In this document: one piece after another, positions 34,413-44,267 of the stretch
Position numbering within the stretch: the stretch's first letter is position 1
Layout: the number at the start of each line of letters is the position of its first letter
From: an uncultured Marinobacter sp.
Lineage (GTDB): Bacteria; Pseudomonadota; Gammaproteobacteria; Pseudomonadales; Oleiphilaceae
Reading direction: 5' to 3'
Assembly (NCBI RefSeq): GCF_946886895.1
Contig: NZ_CAMPJO010000016.1
Span: 1 to 64,000, forward strand
Length of the DNA: 64,000 bases
Program-made: the position numbers and the translations under genes
The notes under the pieces: model-generated
Told to the model about the DNA's origin: nothing
The model's database searches: none
The model's input: only the letters and a program-made list of their open reading frames with translations

Positions 34413-36869
34413 TCAGACCACAGGTTTCCAGGCCCCGTCATCGTATCGCTCCACCCCGCCGCCAGACATCCGGCACAGGCAGGCCCACTGATTTTCCACC
34501 AGCGCGGCCACATCGGGTTGCCGGCGGATAACCGATTCTATCCGCGCCGCCGGGGCATCAATCAGCACCGTCAGCCGCACCGGTTCATGGCGCCAGCAGG
34601 TACCGTCGTGCACGGATTGCAGCGGCAGGCCGATCCTCAGATGGCTGCTGTTGCCTTCAACAACGCCCACGTTGCCACCAACCACCGAATGCAACAGCTT
34701 ATTTCCCGAGCCATACACCTCCGGAACCGTCACCGACGCGAAATACTGCAGGTTGATCCAGTTTGCGACGATCATCGGCGCCGCAAGCAGGCCCTCCAGA
34801 AGGTCGCCGTCGTCGTCGAGGGCCGGATCATAGTCATGCAGGAATACCCGCCCGGACAAGTTCCGGCCACGAGTCCGGGACCGTTTGGCAAAGATAATCG
34901 CGGCATTGTTCGCCAGTCCCCATTCCGGCCGCACTTCCGACCAGTCTCTGGTGCGGTTTTCCATGGCGAGCCTGAGATCTTCATCGCCAAGGCCGTTCAG
35001 TTTCAGCGGCGTTGCCCGCTCCTTACGAACCCGAATACCCGCTTCCTGGAAGCCGGCCTCCAGGCCCGCCAGTTTGTGAGCGTGAGAGTCCGGAACCGAA
35101 TTGCGATCCGGGAATGTCACCGTATCCGTGGCCGTGCAGTGCTCCGCCGCCACGGCCCAGGTGTAATCCGGGATCTTGATTCCCTGCTCCGCCAGCCCCG
35201 CCCGCACCTGAGGATCGTTGACCAGCCGTGCGGCAAGGCGTGCGTTGACACCACCACTCTTGCCGCCGCAGGCGCCGCATTCCAGGCCAGCCTGGTTCGG
35301 ATTGTTATCGGTATGGCTGCCATGGCCGACAAACACCAGCAAGGGCGCAAACCCGCTGGTCAAGGACATGCCCCGGAGCATGTTCGCGACAAGAGAGACC
35401 TTGTCCGAATCCGAAAGTGGGTCGCCGCCGTGGTTATGCACCAGGCGGCCGTCAAGGCACGGGATGTTGCTGCTTTGGTGGCCATGCTTCAACGTATCCT
35501 TCAGCAACTTCCAGGCCCACGCAAGACCGGTGGTTTCCACCAGCGTAAAGGTGGAGAGGCTGCTGTATTTCGCCTTTCTCACGGATTCCCGGGTGATTTC
35601 TTTCTGATCGCGGGCCCGGTTTGCAGCGAGGTCTTCCCGGAGACTGCCCTTGCTGTCAATTAAACGGAACGATGCCGGCAGCAGCCCCGGCAGGCGACGC
35701 GCCGGGGCAAAAGGCCCGTGCTGCTGATGTTCAATGGGCATTCCGAAAAAGCCCGCGAAACCCAGCGTCTGAACGCCGGGGTACACCGCTTCCAGGTGCC
35801 GGCGCAGGGGCTCGGACCGGACATCGATACAGAACACCGCCTGCGCGTCCGGCGTGTCGTTCACTGGCGGCGATACGGCGTCCACGCCCTGCCCGAATCC
35901 AAGTGCCTGCCACAGGGTACGCTGATAACCAAGCTCAAACGCCCGCTGCCAGACCCAAAGCCCGTTCCGGTCATCCAGCTCGCTCGCGCGCTGAACCCGG
36001 GCTTTGTGCTTCTGCCAATCAGCCTTCTGGGCCGGGGTGGCAAAGCCCATACCCAGGGACTCCCACACCAGCATAATGGCCAGCAACTCTCCGCAGCGAT
36101 CAGACGACTGGGCCTCCAGCCCCGCCCGCCAGTCCTCGCCCCGGCACCAGGAGGCCCAACCGTTCACCCGAAGTAGCAGGCTGTGGCACAGCGCCTCCAG
36201 CGCCGGCCCGGAAACGCCGAGGGCCCTGATCGACTCCGTAACCGCATCCTCCAGGGACTCCGGCACGGATTTGAAGAATGCCCGGGCACCGGCCAGACCG
36301 GTTCTGAAGTCCAGCGACCGGTCTTCACGAACCGACTCGAGCCAGAAACCGAACAAATCTGCGTCTGATCTGTCCCTGGTTGCCGACCACCGGCCCTGGC
36401 GCCGGTCAAAAAAGGCGCCGCAGGTTCCGGACACCTGATCACAGGCAGTCTCAGCCAGGTTCCCCTCGCCTTTACCGGCGGCATTAACGGTGTAAGTGTC
36501 AAGAATCGAGTTCTGCAACGGCACGCTGTTGGTCGATTTCCGGTCAAGCCAGTCGACGTACCAGGCCAGGTCCCGGTCCCCGCCAGCTTCCTGAATACCG
36601 GCCATAAGATCCGCCTGCCGGACACGGCCGCCCTCCCAGGCCTCCCGGTAGTACGCCGCCGGCATCAGCATATCGATGCCGCCACGCTCGATGAGACGAC
36701 GCGCTGCCTGCGGTGCCTTCAGGTGCCTGAGCCCCCAGAACGGGTTAACCGCGATCCACTGGTCGAGCGGCCAGACCGGGGCAATCAGATGGCAGGCCCG
36801 AGCGAAAGGCTCGCGCCAGGCTTCATTCACTGCCGGCACCTCCGGAGCCGATACCGAGACTGGGGTCAT
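34413..36869 (-). CDS. dabA: Inorganic carbon uptake subunit DabA (DUF2309)
   Basis: 818 residues. The beta-carbonic-anhydrase-like zinc site is complete: Cys347 and Asp349 in FCIDVRSE, His516 in FVGHGSHTDN, Cys531 in ECGACGG. DabA is the soluble subunit that hydrates CO2 in a vectorial, energy-coupled way together with the membrane subunit. The ATG overlaps the dabB stop by 4 bp, so the two are co-translated. It belongs to the same protein family as UPF0753. Confidence 0.93.
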   Translation of the reverse strand: MTPVSVSAPEVPAVNEAWREPFARACHLIAPVWPLDQWIAVNPFWGLRHLKAPQAARRLIERGGIDMLMPAAYYREAWEGGRVRQADLMAGIQEAGGDRDLAWYVDWLDRKSTNSVPLQNSILDTYTVNAAGKGEGNLAETACDQVSGTCGAFFDRRQGRWSATRDRSDADLFGFWLESVREDRSLDFRTGLAGARAFFKSVPESLEDAVTESIRALGVSGPALEALCHSLLLRVNGWASWCRGEDWRAGLEAQSSDRCGELLAIMLVWESLGMGFATPAQKADWQKHKARVQRASELDDRNGLWVWQRAFELGYQRTLWQALGFGQGVDAVSPPVNDTPDAQAVFCIDVRSEPLRRHLEAVYPGVQTLGFAGFFGMPIEHQQHGPFAPARRLPGLLPASFRLIDSKGSLREDLAANRARDQKEITRESVRKAKYSSLSTFTLVETTGLAWAWKLLKDTLKHGHQSSNIPCLDGRLVHNHGGDPLSDSDKVSLVANMLRGMSLTSGFAPLLVFVGHGSHTDNNPNQAGLECGACGGKSGGVNARLAARLVNDPQVRAGLAEQGIKIPDYTWAVAAEHCTATDTVTFPDRNSVPDSHAHKLAGLEAGFQEAGIRVRKERATPLKLNGLGDEDLRLAMENRTRDWSEVRPEWGLANNAAIIFAKRSRTRGRNLSGRVFLHDYDPALDDDGDLLEGLLAAPMIVANWINLQYFASVTVPEVYGSGNKLLHSVVGGNVGVVEGNSSHLRIGLPLQSVHDGTCWRHEPVRLTVLIDAPAARIESVIRRQPDVAALVENQWACLCRMSGGGVERYDDGAWKPVV

Positions 36870-38485
36870 GATCTTTCCTCCAGCTTGAAAGGATGATGGG
36901 GAATCCGACGAAACATGGACGGAACGCTCAGCGCCTCAGCCGCCAGGCGTCGGGTCAGCCGGTCAAACGGAAGCTCCAGGTAGAGCCCCTGACGAAAATG
37001 GGCGCAGAGCACCCGTGTTGTCCGGTAGCGGGAACCCAGAAGGATCAGCAGCGAGAACAGGGCCAGCATGCCAACCACCATCAGGCCCGATGCGTAGGCG
37101 ACCGTTGGCGCAACAAACCCCTCATGCACCGGCACTGCTGGCCCAACCAGCCCGTGAAGCAGCGCATACACCGGCACCAGAGACACCGCCATGGCCGCCA
37201 GCCGGAGTTTCACGGCCGCGGTCGCGCCTGCCGGTATACCCATGGCAGCAGCGGCCACCGCCAGCACCAGCAGCGCTCCAAAAACGACGTTATGCTCCAC
37301 AATCCAGGGCGCCTGGAACAGAATGAGCGCCGCAACCAGGCTCGTTGAACCGGCCCAGAACAGCCGGCTGGCAACCGGCGCCTCGGGAAAACCACCCGCC
37401 GCCGAGACCGTCACGGTGCGTCCGGACGCCAGGAAGGAATGAGCCTTATACAGCGAGTGGGCCAGCAGGTGCAGCAGTGCCAGGGTGTAGGCGCCCATCC
37501 CGATCTCAAACAGCATGAATCCCATCTGGGCGCAGGTAGACCAGGCCAGGGCGTGCTTCACCGAGTGTTGGGTCATCATGGTAAGCACGGCGACCACCGC
37601 CGTCATGCCGCCCATAACCAGCAGCACCAGGTGCCCGGCGGTGAATCCATCGAACACCGGGAACAGTCGCAGCCACAAGAACCCGCCAAGGTTGATTACC
37701 CCGGCATGAAGCAGTGCGGAAACCGGTGTCGGCGCTTCCATGACCCGGATAAGCCAGCCATGGAAGGGAATCTGCGCGCACTTGAGAATCGCCGCCAGTG
37801 CCAGGGCCACCGAGGCGACATCCAGTGCCAGCGAGCCGCCGGTAAGGGCCGCCTCGTTCGCGATCATGTCTGGCAGGTAGAAGGTGTCATAGTGCAGATA
37901 CAGCAACACCACACCGGAAATCACCAGAGCATCCCCGGCACGGCTGACAATAAACTTCTGAACCGCCGCCATCCGGGCCTGGGACCGGTCCTGGTACAGG
38001 GTCAGAAGGTGGTGAAGCGCCAGACTCACACCGATCCAGGCACCCGCCAGGATCAGCAGATGGTTGGTGAATACCAGAACCAGGACCGACGCAATGGTGG
38101 CCAGGAACCAGGGAAGGAACCGGTCGCGGCCGGGATCCTGGTTCAGGTAGTTGTCGGCAAAACGCAGGATTACCCATCCCACGAATGCCACCATCAGAGC
38201 CATCCACACAGCGATACCGGTCGGGTACAGGCCAAGAGAGCGCCCCAGGGTCGCCAGCGTGGCGCTGTCTCCTCCCAGCCGGGGCTGGATAACCAGCAAC
38301 AGCGCCACCACCAGGGAGGCACCCATCGAAAGCACCATCAGCCAGCCGGCGATTCGCCAGCAGTGATTCAGTTTCAGGGGACTTTTCAGCCAGGTACTCA
38401 ATCCGGCAAGGCCGAGCAGAGCGACCGGCAGCATCAGCCAGATGGCCAGTACCAGCAGTGAAAAATAGTCAGCAAAGGGACTCAA
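36866..38485 (-). CDS. dabB: Inorganic carbon uptake membrane subunit DabB (NuoL-like)
   Basis: 539 residues from a TTG at 38485, chosen because CAGGAGG stands 8 nt upstream; an upstream ATG would add about 18 residues without a ribosome site. The protein has at least 13 membrane helices of the NuoL/MrpA proton-translocating family, including KFIVSRAGDALVISG, HGWLIRVMEAPTPVSALLHAGVINLGG and HSVKHALAWSTCAQMGFM. It forms the cation channel that powers DabA. The pair is divergent from a LysR gene with a 112-bp intergenic region. Confidence 0.93.
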   Translation of the reverse strand: MSPFADYFSLLVLAIWLMLPVALLGLAGLSTWLKSPLKLNHCWRIAGWLMVLSMGASLVVALLLVIQPRLGGDSATLATLGRSLGLYPTGIAVWMALMVAFVGWVILRFADNYLNQDPGRDRFLPWFLATIASVLVLVFTNHLLILAGAWIGVSLALHHLLTLYQDRSQARMAAVQKFIVSRAGDALVISGVVLLYLHYDTFYLPDMIANEAALTGGSLALDVASVALALAAILKCAQIPFHGWLIRVMEAPTPVSALLHAGVINLGGFLWLRLFPVFDGFTAGHLVLLVMGGMTAVVAVLTMMTQHSVKHALAWSTCAQMGFMLFEIGMGAYTLALLHLLAHSLYKAHSFLASGRTVTVSAAGGFPEAPVASRLFWAGSTSLVAALILFQAPWIVEHNVVFGALLVLAVAAAAMGIPAGATAAVKLRLAAMAVSLVPVYALLHGLVGPAVPVHEGFVAPTVAYASGLMVVGMLALFSLLILLGSRYRTTRVLCAHFRQGLYLELPFDRLTRRLAAEALSVPSMFRRIPHHPFKLEERS

Positions 38486-38597
38486 GGGGCAAACCTCCTG
38501 TGTGGCGGGATGTTTCGAGCGTAGTCTGCCGATGATCAACTAATATAAAAAATGGTTTATAATGATCACTTCATTCTGTTTTTGAGAACATTTGGCA

Positions 38598-39509
38598 ATG
38601 AAGCTGAATTATCATCATCTGTTTTACTTCTGGAAGGTTGCCAGTACCGGCCATCTCACCCGGGCGGCGGATGCATTGCATATTTCCCAGTCCGCCCTCT
38701 CCGGCCAGATCCGGAAACTCGAGGAAAGCCTCGGCCATGACCTGTTCATCCGGGAAGGCCGCCGGCTCAAGCTGTCAGAAGCGGGTCGTATGGCGTTTTC
38801 CTATGCCGAAGAGATCTTCCGGCAGGGCGAGGAGCTGTCGGCACTGTTTGCCTCCGGCGCGCAACCGAACCGGGAGATTCTCAGGATTGGTGCCGTTGCC
38901 ACCCTCTCCCGGAATTTCCAGGAGGGATTCCTGCAGCCCCTGCTGAACCGGGAGGATCTGGAGCTGAGCCTGCAAAGCAGCCACATCGATGAGTTGCTGC
39001 GGCGCCTCTCCGCCCACCGCCTGGACCTGATACTGTCCAACCAGTCGGTTCAGGGCGATGAGCAAAACCCCTGGCGCTCCCGGCTGATTGCCAAACAGTC
39101 CGTCAGCATCATCGGCCCCGCAGGCATGGCGGTGCAGGAAACGTTTCCTGAGGTGCTACGGGGTCGAAGCCTGATCGTTCCAGGGCAGGACAACAACATA
39201 CGCCAGGCGTTTGATCAGCTCTGTGAGTATCACGGGCTCCGGCCACGCATCGCCGCGGAGGTGGACGACATGGCCATGATGCGGCTGCTGACACGGGATA
39301 CCGGGCACTTTGCCATCATGCCGCCGGTGGTCGTACGGGACGAGCTGAAAAACGAAGTCCTGTCGGATTACGGGGCCCTGCCGGGGGTCTTCGAAGAATT
39401 CTATGCCATCAGCATCCGGCGGCAGTTCGAGACCCCGGCGCTCCGGGAGCTGCTCTCCCAACCGTCCGATCATGTCCTTGCCCGGCCACCTGCCGAGCCA
39501 CATCTTTAA
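38598..39509 (+). CDS. LysR-family regulator, probably of dabBA
   Basis: 303 residues. The N-terminal HTH is LNYHHLFYFWKVASTGHLTRAADALHISQSALSGQIRKLEESLG; the effector domain follows from about residue 90. The start is the ATG at 38598; a TTG two codons earlier is less likely. It faces dabBA across an intergenic region with two TGATCA palindromes (38532 and 38562 areas). LysR proteins beside carbon-uptake genes in other bacteria respond to CO2-linked metabolites; here that is inference. Confidence 0.92.
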   Translation: MKLNYHHLFYFWKVASTGHLTRAADALHISQSALSGQIRKLEESLGHDLFIREGRRLKLSEAGRMAFSYAEEIFRQGEELSALFASGAQPNREILRIGAVATLSRNFQEGFLQPLLNREDLELSLQSSHIDELLRRLSAHRLDLILSNQSVQGDEQNPWRSRLIAKQSVSIIGPAGMAVQETFPEVLRGRSLIVPGQDNNIRQAFDQLCEYHGLRPRIAAEVDDMAMMRLLTRDTGHFAIMPPVVVRDELKNEVLSDYGALPGVFEEFYAISIRRQFETPALRELLSQPSDHVLARPPAEPHL

Positions 39510-39564
39510 CGGGGCTTGAATCACACCCAATATTCATAGGATGATTGGTTAATCTGATCGAGGG

Positions 39565-40260
39565 ATGATAAACAGCATGTTAGAACGTATCCGTAAGGGC
39601 TCACTGGTTGAGACGGCCATCGAAAGTCTCAGAAAGGCGATAGAAACAGGAGGTTGGTCGATCGGCGACCGGCTGCCCGTAGAGTCCGAGTTGTCGGACG
39701 CCCTTGGCGTCAGCCGGAATACCGTGCGTGAGGCGGTCCGGGTGCTGGTACATGCAGGCATGCTGGAGACCCGCCAGGGCGATGGCACCTACGTGCGCGC
39801 CACCCGGGATGCCGGTGAAACACTCCGCCGGATTGCCCGCACGCAGTTGGCGGATCAGCTGGAAGTGCGCATCATGCTGGAAACCGAAGCGGCCAAGCTG
39901 GCCGCCTCCCGGCGCACGGAACAGGACTTGCGGAACATGACCAGCGCCCTGGATGCCCGGGCCAGGGCCGGCGACGACCTGCAAGACCGCATCCGCCATG
40001 ACGAGGAGTTTCACCACGCCCTGGTGGTGGCTTCCCATAACCCGGCGCTGGTGGAGCTTTACGATTACTTCTCCCAGGCCGTCAGCGAGACCATTGAACA
40101 GACCGAAACCAACGCTGATCTGCCAGAACCCTCCCAGGAGGATCATGAGCTGTTGCTGGCGGCGGTCCGCCGGCAGGATGAGAGTAAGGCAGAGAGTCTG
40201 GCCAGGGCACTGCTGAAGCCCAGCCTTCAGGCACTCAAGCGTCAGGGGGCCGGGGCATGA
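39565..40260 (+). CDS. GntR-family regulator (FCD type)
   Basis: 231 residues. The winged HTH covers about 15-75 (IGDRLPVESELSDALGVSRNTVREAVRVLVHAGMLETRQGDGTYV); the FCD ligand domain runs from about 95 to 220 with HDEEFHHALVVASHNPAL. The start may be 39565 or the ATG at 39577 (MLERIRK). It shares an ATGA overlap with the following transporter gene, so it likely regulates uptake of that transporter's substrate. Confidence 0.93.
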   Translation: MINSMLERIRKGSLVETAIESLRKAIETGGWSIGDRLPVESELSDALGVSRNTVREAVRVLVHAGMLETRQGDGTYVRATRDAGETLRRIARTQLADQLEVRIMLETEAAKLAASRRTEQDLRNMTSALDARARAGDDLQDRIRHDEEFHHALVVASHNPALVELYDYFSQAVSETIEQTETNADLPEPSQEDHELLLAAVRRQDESKAESLARALLKPSLQALKRQGAGA

Positions 40261-41267
40261 CGTTCCGCGTTGATACCTTCACCCTGTTCATGCTCGGCGC
40301 CATCGTTCTGGCCACGTTTCTGCCGGCAACCGGTACCGCCGGAGACCTGCTGGCGACCGCCGGCACCGTGGCCGTCGCCCTGCTCTTCTTCTTTCATGGC
40401 GCCGCGCTTTCCCGGGAGCAGATTGTGGCCGGCGCCACCCATTGGCGGCTGCACATCCTGATCACCTCGCTCACCTTTGTGTTTTTCCCACTGGCAGTGC
40501 TGCCCATCAACGCACTGACCGAATGGGTCCCCACGTGGATGCCAAAGGACCTGGGGCTCGGCTTTCTCTATCTCGGGGTATTGCCGTCGGCGGTGTCGTC
40601 GTCGATCGCGTACACCGCCATGGCCCGGGGCAATGTACCGGCCGCCATCTGCAGTGCCGCAGCCTCCAACGTCTTCGGCATGATGCTGACGCCGTTTTTG
40701 CTGTTGCTGCTGGTGAGCACATCCGGTGCGGGGGAGTTTCCGGTGGCCGAAGCCCTCAAGGACATCGTGTTGCAGTTGTTGCTGCCGTTTGCCGTCGGCC
40801 ATGGGCTGCGGCCAGTGCTCGGTGGTTTTATCGCCCGTCATGAGAGCCTGATGGCGCGTTACGACAAGGGTGTGATCCTGCTGATTGTCTACTCCGCCTT
40901 TTCACATTCCGTGGAAAGCGGGCTCTGGCAGAAACTGCCAGTGCAGGCCATTGTCTTCGCAATTGCGCTCTGTTTTGGACTGCTCGCGCTGTTCATGGTG
41001 ATTGCACGGGTACTGGTGAGGCGCTTCGGCTTCAGCCTTGAGGACGAAGCCGCAGCGGTTTTCTGCGGCTCCAAGAAGAGCCTGGCGTCCGGTCTGCCAA
41101 TGGCAAAAGTGCTGTTTTCCGGTCACCCCGGCTTCGGCATGATCGTGTTGCCCATCATGTGCTACAACCAGGTACAGGTTATTGTAGGCGCCATTCTGGC
41201 CCAGAAGTACCGGGCTATGATTGATGCCGCCAACGCCGGGGAGGCTGCCGAGAAACGGCAGCCCTAA
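40257..41267 (+). CDS. SBF-family (bile acid:sodium symporter-like, YfeH-type) transporter
   Basis: 336 residues with about ten membrane helices. Features of the family are LTFVFFPLAVLP, LGFLYLGVLPSAVSSSIAYTAMARGNVPAAICSAAASNV and the FCGSKKSLASGLPMAKVLF segment near helix 9. The group to which YfeH belongs carries organic anions with sodium, but substrates are poorly known. The ATG overlaps the GntR stop by 4 bp, and its 3' end overlaps the convergent J-like gene by 4 bp. Confidence 0.9.
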   Translation: MTFRVDTFTLFMLGAIVLATFLPATGTAGDLLATAGTVAVALLFFFHGAALSREQIVAGATHWRLHILITSLTFVFFPLAVLPINALTEWVPTWMPKDLGLGFLYLGVLPSAVSSSIAYTAMARGNVPAAICSAAASNVFGMMLTPFLLLLLVSTSGAGEFPVAEALKDIVLQLLLPFAVGHGLRPVLGGFIARHESLMARYDKGVILLIVYSAFSHSVESGLWQKLPVQAIVFAIALCFGLLALFMVIARVLVRRFGFSLEDEAAAVFCGSKKSLASGLPMAKVLFSGHPGFGMIVLPIMCYNQVQVIVGAILAQKYRAMIDAANAGEAAEKRQP

Positions 41268-41923
41268 TTGCCGCCCATGCCACCAAACAGGGTGGCGAGT
41301 ATGGCCAGCCCCACAATCCATCCGATCACGGCTGGCCAGAAATTCACCATCTGCGGTTGTTCCGCGCCATTCGCCTGCGTGGCTCCGGGCTCATGATGGG
41401 GCGCCACCTCGTCTGGTTCAGACAGGTCTGCCAGGCTGTGCCAGTCAAACCACTCCCCCATAAAACGGGCCACGGGAGCCGGGAAGCTGCCGTTTTCGGC
41501 CATGGGCCGGAGCTGCGGCTCCAGGGTCCGGGCAATCTCGCGCCGGATCGGCCCCTGGTCCGCCGGGGGTTCACACAGGATCGCCTTCCAGATACCCAGG
41601 TCCTGGCTGCGGCCGGAGTCATTCAGCAGCGCCTTAACCTGAATCACGACTTCGCGGACCACCTGGCCCTCGTTGGCGTCCAGTGGCCGCTCGGCACCGG
41701 TATCCTCGTGCGAAGTCTGTTCGGCAACGGCAGCCACCGGTGCCTCAGTCTCCGGTTCGTCACGCCCCTCCGGCACGGGGAGCTCGCCGGCGGCTTCCCG
41801 AAAGGCCTGCTCAAGCCGGCTGGCCTCTTCCGTGGACGCAAACTTGAGCTGCTGTTCATAGGCTGCCCGTATCCGGTCGTGGTCTCGGGTTGGTTCAATG
41901 CCCAGAATTTCCCAACACGTCAT
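41264..41923 (-). CDS. J-domain-like membrane-anchored protein
   Basis: 219 residues from the ATG at 41923 (MTCWEILGIEPTRD). Residues 1-50 resemble helices I-III of a J domain (ILGIEPTRDHDRIRAAYEQQLKFA), but the HPD loop that drives Hsp70 is not present. Residues 50-90 are acidic and Pro-rich. The C-terminus ends in one membrane helix (FWPAVIGWIVGLAILATLFGG). It may be a degenerate co-chaperone or a membrane scaffold. An upstream ATG at 42049 would add a non-conserved segment. Confidence 0.65.
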   Translation of the reverse strand: MTCWEILGIEPTRDHDRIRAAYEQQLKFASTEEASRLEQAFREAAGELPVPEGRDEPETEAPVAAVAEQTSHEDTGAERPLDANEGQVVREVVIQVKALLNDSGRSQDLGIWKAILCEPPADQGPIRREIARTLEPQLRPMAENGSFPAPVARFMGEWFDWHSLADLSEPDEVAPHHEPGATQANGAEQPQMVNFWPAVIGWIVGLAILATLFGGMGGN

Positions 41924-42050
41924 AAAGCAGTCACTCCCGGCCTTTAGATTCATTACATTTTTGAGAGACAAACCATCGGTAGTCTCATACGATAGGGAAA
42001 AGACAAAAACGATGGTTCCACCTTTTCTCGGCTGATTATAGAACGTCACT

Positions 42051-44258
42051 ATGTCCGATACGAATTACAAAGTTTTTGGCCAAACACGCCTCACGTCGCC
42101 GGTAGTCAGAACTATCCTCGCAACCACCCTGCTTTCACCCCTATCAGGGTATTCAGCGCCTGCCCAGGCCGAGCAGGCAGCGGACCCGGGGTTCTATGGT
42201 TTCAGTGACGACATACCCGAAGTGTTGACCACCACCCGGCTCCGGCAACCCAAGACCCGAGTGCCGGGCACCACCACCGTGATCGAAGGCGACATGATCC
42301 GGGACCTGGGCATAATGAGCCTGGTAGAAGTCTTCCGGCTGGTACCGGGCATGGTCGTTGCCGAGGTTGGCAGCAGCACGCCCGTCACCACCTACCACGG
42401 CACCGTGCATTACGAACAGCGCCGGATGCAAGTGCTGGTGGATGGGCGAACGGCCCACCGCACCACACTGTCGGACATGGACTGGCAAACCATGCCGGTT
42501 CCCCTGGAAATCATTGAGCGCATCGAGGTCAGCCGGGGGCCCAATGCCGCTGCCTACGGCATCAATGCCTTCCTGGGCACCATCAACATCATTACCCGGG
42601 ATCCCGCGGATACCGCCGGTGCCGAGCTGCGCGCCGTACGGGGCTCCAGGCAGTATATCCGTACCTTCGCCTCGGTCGGCGACACCAGCGACCGTTACGA
42701 CTGGCGTCTGGCTTACGAGAAGCGGAAGTTCGAAGGGTTCGATTTCCAGTACGAGCGCAGCCCGGTGACCGGCGACTACGAAGAAACGCCGTTCAACGAT
42801 GGCCACGATATCAACGTCTTCAACTACGATTCCCGCCTCAAGGTCAGCCCGGATTTTAACGCCGAGATCCGGGCCGGAGTCGTGGACGGCACCAATGAAG
42901 AAGATGTGCTCAAGAATGGCGAACTGGGCGCCACGGCGAATCCGAACATCGACGTGCGGGATTATTACGTTCAGTCCCGGCTGAACTTCATCCCCGCCGA
43001 AGACCATTTTTTCCACGTTCAACTCAGTTTCGAGAATTACGATCGCCGCCAGCGCTGGCCCATCGTTATTCCGGAATCCGCGCTGAACTGTCTCCAGAAC
43101 GATGTCTTGCTTTTTTACCGACCCAACCGGAGCCTCTGTTTCCAGCCGGGCGGAACGCCTCTCAAAGCGACCATTAATGCGGATTCCGAGGATTCCCGGC
43201 TGGAATTCGAATTCCAGGATACCTTGTTATTCAGCAACGATCTGAAGCTGGTGTCCGGTTTTGGCTACCGCAAGGACACCTTCCGCTCCGAGACCTACTT
43301 CAACGGCCGGGGCAACAACTACCAGACCCGGGTCTTCGGCAACCTGGAATACACTCCCATCACCTGGCTGACCCTGAATGCCGGCGGCAACTGGGAGCAG
43401 ACCACCACCACCGACGAAAGCTATTTTTCGCCCCGGCTGGCGGCCAACTTCACCCTGAACGATCAGCACGCACTGCGCTTTGTGTATTCCAAAGCCGTGC
43501 GCACCCCGGATGGCTTCGAGCAGAGCCCGGACTACGGCTTTACCCTGAGCGACGTGGAACCGGCCCAGTACGCTGCATTCGAGGGCTATCGCATCAACAA
43601 CACCGATGTCTGGGACAACCCGTTTCTGGTCACCCTGGGCCGGGACTTGGAGGAAGAAACCATCACGTCCCATGAGGTCAGTTACTTCGGGCAGTTTCCG
43701 ATGGACCAGGCACTGCTGTCCCTGGAGGTCCGGGTGTTCCGGGATGAACTCCGGGACATGATCAGCGGTGTTATCCAGTTCGACGACTGGACAATCGACA
43801 ACAACGTGGCTATTGATCAGAAAGGCTTTGAGGTGGAAGCCGCCGTGGAATACCCGGGAACCACCTTCCGGGCCACCTATGGCTACCTGGATCAGGATGA
43901 CTGGTATGACGGCCCACAGATTCTGGACGACAATGGCAACATCAATACCGATGAAAAGGAATACAACGTGGAGCTGCTCGGTCGGTTGTCGGTTCGCCAC
44001 TCCGGCAGCCTGGCACTGATTCAGGAACTGCCCTTTGGCCTGAAAGGCGCGTCGGCGTTTTACTGGGCCGACGAATTTGGCGGATCGCGGTTCGAACGTC
44101 TGGACTTCCGCCTCGCAAAGCGCATTTTCCAGCCCCGGTATACGGCGGAAATTGCCTTTACCATGCAGCATTATCTGAATGAAGAGCCGGACCTGAGCGC
44201 CGATAACAATATCAAGCACCAGAATCAGTTTTTCCTGGAAGCAGGAATTCGATTCTGA
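42051..44258 (+). CDS. TonB-dependent outer-membrane receptor
   Basis: 735 residues. A signal peptide ends near residue 40 (APAQA before EQ). The plug domain (about 55-170) holds LVEVFRLVPGMVV, VLVDGRTAHR, and IERIEVSRGPNAAAYGINAFLGTINIIT, all typical. A 22-stranded barrel follows and the last residue is Phe (AGIRF), as in outer-membrane proteins. The ligand is unknown. It begins an operon with a periplasmic binding protein (gap 9 bp) and a hybrid kinase. Confidence 0.92.
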   Translation: MSDTNYKVFGQTRLTSPVVRTILATTLLSPLSGYSAPAQAEQAADPGFYGFSDDIPEVLTTTRLRQPKTRVPGTTTVIEGDMIRDLGIMSLVEVFRLVPGMVVAEVGSSTPVTTYHGTVHYEQRRMQVLVDGRTAHRTTLSDMDWQTMPVPLEIIERIEVSRGPNAAAYGINAFLGTINIITRDPADTAGAELRAVRGSRQYIRTFASVGDTSDRYDWRLAYEKRKFEGFDFQYERSPVTGDYEETPFNDGHDINVFNYDSRLKVSPDFNAEIRAGVVDGTNEEDVLKNGELGATANPNIDVRDYYVQSRLNFIPAEDHFFHVQLSFENYDRRQRWPIVIPESALNCLQNDVLLFYRPNRSLCFQPGGTPLKATINADSEDSRLEFEFQDTLLFSNDLKLVSGFGYRKDTFRSETYFNGRGNNYQTRVFGNLEYTPITWLTLNAGGNWEQTTTTDESYFSPRLAANFTLNDQHALRFVYSKAVRTPDGFEQSPDYGFTLSDVEPAQYAAFEGYRINNTDVWDNPFLVTLGRDLEEETITSHEVSYFGQFPMDQALLSLEVRVFRDELRDMISGVIQFDDWTIDNNVAIDQKGFEVEAAVEYPGTTFRATYGYLDQDDWYDGPQILDDNGNINTDEKEYNVELLGRLSVRHSGSLALIQELPFGLKGASAFYWADEFGGSRFERLDFRLAKRIFQPRYTAEIAFTMQHYLNEEPDLSADNNIKHQNQFFLEAGIRF

Positions 44259-44267
44259 TTATTCGAC

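Noticed and set aside
37439..38461. 340-residue rightward frame opposite dabB
   Set aside because: Rich in His, Gln, Arg and Gly with no motif; dabB has clear NuoL-like helices.
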